25,583 nt of DNA from the NCBI GenBank assembly GCA_008671135.1, contig RQAP01000004.1:1-25583 (forward strand), written 5' to 3'. A program made the translations under genes and the position numbers. The notes beneath the pieces are model-generated. The model did not search any database. It was given only the letters and a program-made list of their open reading frames with translations, and was not told the origin of the DNA. Origin of the DNA: Collinsella aerofaciens (GTDB lineage: Bacteria > Actinomycetota > Coriobacteriia > Coriobacteriales > Coriobacteriaceae). Within the stretch, counting starts at the first letter, position 1. Each line of letters opens with the position of its first letter. Below, one piece after another: positions 20,844 to 25,583 of this stretch.

Positions 20844-21549
20844 GTATATCCTCCGAGGTAGCACCTGTGAGCAGAAGCTCCTCTTCATCGGTGTCCTCAA
20901 CATCGGTATCGATCAGTTCGCGCTCTTCGTCCAGATCTTCGGCCTGTTCCTCGAGCGTAGACTGAATGCTGCGGCCGCTCAGGCGCTCGCGGATAAACTG
21001 GCGCGACTGCTCGTCGGGGGCAAACTGCTCCAGATCGGGCAGGTCGCGGGTGGAGCGCAGACCGAACTTTTCCAAGAAAGCGTTGGTCGTGCCGTAAATG
21101 ATGGCCTGACCGCGCTGGGGGTCACGGCCGAGCTCGCGCACCAGACCCTTGTCCACGAGCGACGCGATGACGCCGTCTGAGTTGACGCCGCGGATGCCCT
21201 TGACCACCTCGCGCGTTACGGGCTGGTGGTATGCGATGACGGCCAGGGTTTCGAGCGCCGCCTGGGACAGCTTTTGCGTGTCCCAGCTCAACACATAGGC
21301 CTCGACCACGTCGTGGTAGGCGGGGTGCGTGAACAGGCGCCAGCCGCCGGCGACCTCGCGCAGCTGAAAGCCGCGGTTGGCCTCCTCGTACTCAACCTTG
21401 AGCTCGGCGAGCAGCGACGCGCACTCGCCGGGGGCGATATCCAGTGCGCCGGCCAGTGCGGGCGCACTCACTGGGTCGCTTGACACCAGCAGCAGCGCCT
21501 CGAGGGCGCCTTTGAGGCTGTTTGCCTCCAGCGTGGAAAGGGTTGACAT
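20830..21549 (-). CDS. scpB: Segregation and condensation protein B
   Basis: Kleisin-associated subunit of the SMC-ScpAB chromosome condensation complex. 239 residues. Two winged-helix domains: LKGALEALLLVSSDPVSAPALAGAL (about 12-36) and the conserved LSQAALETLAVIAYHQPVTREVVKGIRGVNSDGVI (about 94-128), followed by GTTNAFLEKFGL. The C-terminal 60 residues are very acidic (DLDEERELIDTDVEDTDEEE), as in many actinobacterial ScpB. It lies 11 bases after scpA. Confidence 0.96.
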   Translation of the reverse strand: MSTLSTLEANSLKGALEALLLVSSDPVSAPALAGALDIAPGECASLLAELKVEYEEANRGFQLREVAGGWRLFTHPAYHDVVEAYVLSWDTQKLSQAALETLAVIAYHQPVTREVVKGIRGVNSDGVIASLVDKGLVRELGRDPQRGQAIIYGTTNAFLEKFGLRSTRDLPDLEQFAPDEQSRQFIRERLSGRSIQSTLEEQAEDLDEERELIDTDVEDTDEEELLLTGATSEDIHDED

Positions 21550-21560
21550 GGTTGCGGCTC

Positions 21561-22373
21561 CTATTCGGTGAGCTCGGGGCCCTCGCCGGGCACATAGGCC
21601 TCGGCGCCTTCGACGCGGTTGATACGGATGGTTCCAAAGATTTCGTCCTGGCTCAGCGTGAGCGAGCCGCGCTTGGCGAGCTCAAGCATAGCTAGGAAGG
21701 TGACGACGAGCTGCTCGGTGGTGGCATCGCCGTCCAGTAGCTCGCGGAAGGTGCAGGTTTGGTGCGCCATGGTAAAGCGGTCGACTGAGGCCACCGTCAG
21801 GTCGAGCGGAACGCGATGGGGTGCCACGTGCTCGGCCTCCAGCAAGAAGGTCTGTCGCTTCCCGTCCAGGTCGGCGCAGATGACGGCGAGACCGCGCAGC
21901 GTGATGCCGGCAAGGTAGTCGGGCATAAGGCCTAGGAACTCGGGGTCGGGGCCGGCCACACGCGGGTGCATGCGGCTTTCGGCCTGCATGCGGGCACCGA
22001 GGGCTGCAGCCGCGCCTTTAAACTGCTTGTAGGCAATCAGGCGCTGGATCAGGACCTCGCGCAGGGCGTCGCCGTCAAGCGTGCTGAGCTCCTCAAGGTC
22101 TTCGTCGAACTCGTCATCGTCGTCATCGACTTTGCGCGGGGCCTCCTGCGGCACCAGAGAGGCAGCCTTGATGTCCAAAAGGGTTGCCGCGACCAGCAAA
22201 AAGTCGCTCGCCACGTCCAGGTCCAGCGCCTCGATGCGCTCGGCCTCGGCAAGGTACTGCTCGGCCACCTCGCTGATGGAGATGGCGCCGATATCTACTT
22301 TTTGGCGGGTTACCAGCTGCAGCAGCAGGTCGAACGGTCCGCTGTAGACCTGCGTCGACACGCGATACGACAT
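21561..22373 (-). CDS. scpA: Segregation and condensation protein A
   Basis: Kleisin subunit bridging the SMC heads in chromosome segregation. 270 residues, normal length. The N-terminus YSGPFDLLLQLVTRQKVDI is the family signature, followed by LDLDVASDFLLVAATLLDIKAASLVP, an acidic linker (DDDDDEFDEDLEEL) and the C-terminal winged helix with FLAMLELAKRGSLTLSQDEIFGTI. AAAGGAGG lies six bases before the ATG. The 84-bp gap to the upstream protease gene is one of the largest in the block and could hold a promoter; none is clear. Confidence 0.96.
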   Translation of the reverse strand: MSYRVSTQVYSGPFDLLLQLVTRQKVDIGAISISEVAEQYLAEAERIEALDLDVASDFLLVAATLLDIKAASLVPQEAPRKVDDDDDEFDEDLEELSTLDGDALREVLIQRLIAYKQFKGAAAALGARMQAESRMHPRVAGPDPEFLGLMPDYLAGITLRGLAVICADLDGKRQTFLLEAEHVAPHRVPLDLTVASVDRFTMAHQTCTFRELLDGDATTEQLVVTFLAMLELAKRGSLTLSQDEIFGTIRINRVEGAEAYVPGEGPELTE

Positions 22374-22457
22374 CTTCGACCTCCTTTGACGGCGCCTTCG
22401 CGGCGCGGTTTGGGTGCATGTTGCGACCGTTTTGCACGGTCGACCTGTTAGTTTACC

Positions 22458-23141
22458 TTAGATACCGGCGATTGCGAAGTTAAGCAGCTGCTCAGCAAGT
22501 GGATACACGGTAACGTCGAAATAGCGGCCGATCACATCGATGCCGGTCCACATGGGCAACAGGTACAGAACCAGGATGAGGATGGGCATGGCGTATTGCT
22601 GCAGGCGGTAGTAGTTGGCGAGCGCCTTGCCCTTGAGGAACGGCACGATAATCGATGAGCCGTCGAGCGGCGGGATCGGGATGAGGTTAAAGAACGCGAG
22701 CGACAAGTTGACCACGATAAACGTGGCGCCGAAGTTCATAATTTGCGACGCCAGGGCAAATGACATGCTGGTGTAGAGGTTGCCATAGGTCAGGCGCATG
22801 AGGGCGGCAGCAAGACACGCGAGTGCGATGTTCGATGCGGGGCCGGCTACGCTCACCAGGACCTCGTCGCGCTTGGGATGCTTGAGGTTGTTGAGGTAGA
22901 CGGGCACGGGCTTGGCGAAGGCGAACACCGGGCCACCGGCGGCGAGCATCAGCAGCGGCAGGATGATGGTGCCAAACGGGTCGATATGGTTGAGCGGGTT
23001 AAGCGACACGCGGCCGCGTGATCGGGCCGTCTTATCGCCGAGTGCCCAGGCCGCAGCGGCGTGCGCACTCTCGTGGATCACGATACCCACAATGACGGCG
23101 ACGGCGCTGGCGAGCAGGTTCATGATGTAGCTGCTGGACAT
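22458..23141 (-). CDS. Site-2-protease-type membrane metalloprotease (M50 family)
   Basis: 227 residues with about six membrane spans. The zinc site HESAH (His23, Glu24, His27) lies in the first helix and the third ligand Asp160 in IPIPPLDGS, both in the membrane. Conserved SLNPLNHIDPFGT (46-58), FAKPVPV (75-81) and VAGPASN (98-104) are typical of the short bacterial M50B group, often encoded next to scpA. Such enzymes cut transmembrane substrates, for example anti-sigma factors; the substrate here is unknown. It starts nine bases after the small membrane protein gene. Confidence 0.93.
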   Translation of the reverse strand: MSSSYIMNLLASAVAVIVGIVIHESAHAAAAWALGDKTARSRGRVSLNPLNHIDPFGTIILPLLMLAAGGPVFAFAKPVPVYLNNLKHPKRDEVLVSVAGPASNIALACLAAALMRLTYGNLYTSMSFALASQIMNFGATFIVVNLSLAFFNLIPIPPLDGSSIIVPFLKGKALANYYRLQQYAMPILILVLYLLPMWTGIDVIGRYFDVTVYPLAEQLLNFAIAGI

Positions 23142-23150
23142 GGCGCTCTC

Positions 23151-23433
23151 CTAGCGGACGCGGCGCGAGGCGCGCGTGAGCAGGTAGTCGGCCACAAACA
23201 AGATTACCGCGACGATGGCGTAATCCAGGCGGAACACGCCGCCAAAGGGCGAGGTGATAACGCCGTAGCCTGCAATGGCGCTCGGCAGTGCGCGCGAAAG
23301 CTCAACGACAAAGCCCACGATCTGCAGCTTGGCGGTGAGGCCGCTAAAACACAGCAGCACGGTCATCGCGCTCATAAAGATGCCGCAGATGCGACAGGCG
23401 GTGGCGATGATGCTCATCGCCACGGCGGTGGCC

Positions 23434-23447
<14 letters not shown>
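23151..23447 (-). CDS. Small membrane protein, unknown
   Basis: 98 residues from a GTG at 23445-23447 with GAGGAG seven bases upstream. The longer open frame to 23567 only reads antisense-like sequence inside the ABC-F gene. There are two clear hydrophobic segments, about 8-32 (VAMSIIATACRICGIFMSAM) and 75-90 (YAIVAVILFVADYLL), and a middle stretch (KLQIVGFVVELSRALP) that may be a third. It ends in basic residues. The gene overlaps the end of the ABC-F gene by 14 bases, so it is likely co-translated. No family is recognised. Confidence 0.75.
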
Positions 23448-25467
<2,020 letters not shown>

Positions 25468-25498
25468 GGTGCCGCCTTTGACCTTGTGTGCCTATATG

Positions 25499-25527
25499 AA
25501 AAAAGGCCCCAACTTGCGTTGGAGCCT
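25499..25527 (-). terminator. Intrinsic terminator of tRNA-Ala
   Basis: A ten-base stem (25504-25513 with 25518-25527, one G-U pair), four-base loop, followed on the minus strand by six T. It lies about 16 bases beyond the tRNA 3' end and insulates the ABC-F gene. Confidence 0.88.
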
Positions 25528-25542
25528 CATTCAATGCTCGGG

Positions 25543-25583
25543 TGGAGACGAGGGGGATCGAACCCCTGACCTCTTGACTGCCA
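25543..25583 (-). tRNA. tRNA-Ala (anticodon GGC), 3' part only
   Basis: The window ends inside the anticodon loop. The visible minus-strand sequence is TGGCAG (loop, anticodon GGC), stem TCAAG, variable loop AGGTC, T-arm AGGGG-TTCGATC-CCCCT, acceptor CGTCTCC and discriminator A. U at position 70 of the acceptor is the partner in the G3-U70 pair that identifies alanine tRNAs, which supports Ala. The bases after the discriminator are CCC, so a full CCA is not encoded, unlike the tRNA-Pro in this window. Confidence 0.85.

Noticed and set aside
22374..22457. Hairpins in the gap before scpA as a terminator
   Set aside because: GACCGT/ACGGTC and GCGCC/GGCGC stems are short and lack T-runs; kept only as a note on a possible regulatory gap.

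Overview
The window is high-GC and looks like a chromosomal segment of a Coriobacteriia gut actinobacterium, most likely Collinsella. I base this on the gene order and protein style of the housekeeping block, the GC-rich codon use and the IS types. This is inference from recall; no database was searched.

Layout. (1) 1-1340 is an insertion-sequence graveyard: the start of an IS3-type element running off the left edge, an internal piece of an IS30-type transposase, and an IS21-type remnant with intact istB, its terminal 23-bp repeats and only a stub of istA. (2) 1341-3720 is accessory DNA: an unknown small protein, a frameshifted unknown gene overlapping it convergently, about 500 bp with no recognisable gene, and a DUF1648-type membrane protein. 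(3) 3788-7910 is the striking part. It holds three tandem cassettes encoding surface proteins with a type IV/Flp-like prepilin leader and N-terminal helix joined to variable C-terminal domains (one BspA-like DUF285 domain, two DUF6273/C-type-lectin-like domains). Each has a poly-G tract 24-25 bases after the start of its ATG, at nearly identical positions. Tracts of 10 and 9 G leave copies 1 and 3 in frame. The tract of 7 G leaves copy 2 out of frame, and one more G would restore its leader. All three share a nested ATGCATG start and an inverted repeat 70-75 bp upstream. Copies 2 and 3 also share a terminator followed by a 110-bp repeat. An orphan RelB-like antitoxin sits between copies 2 and 3. 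(4) 7911-8304 is non-coding DNA leading to a tRNA-Pro(GGG), whose 3' end marks the accessory/core boundary. (5) 8385-25467 is an uninterrupted minus-strand housekeeping block. (6) A partial tRNA-Ala(GGC) runs off the right edge.

The core block, in transcription order, is: ABC-F ATPase, small membrane protein, M50 site-2 protease, scpA, scpB, rluB-type pseudouridine synthase, cmk, plsC, ispH, DUF512 PDZ/radical-SAM protein, der, plsY, gpsA, rpe, cysteine desulfurase, Nif3-like protein, zinc-ribbon coiled-coil protein, coaBC. Most junctions overlap or are under 20 bp, which suggests one or a few long transcripts. The block combines chromosome segregation (ScpAB), ribosome/RNA maturation (Der, RluB), nucleotide and cofactor supply (Cmk, IspH, CoaBC, cysteine desulfurase) and three steps of phosphatidic acid synthesis (GpsA, PlsY, PlsC).

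The candidate new system is the phase-variable prepilin-adhesin cassette array. The poly-G tracts, the frames and the shared architecture are read directly from the sequence. That the tracts switch in vivo, and that the products go to a Tad/Flp-like pilus, is inference.
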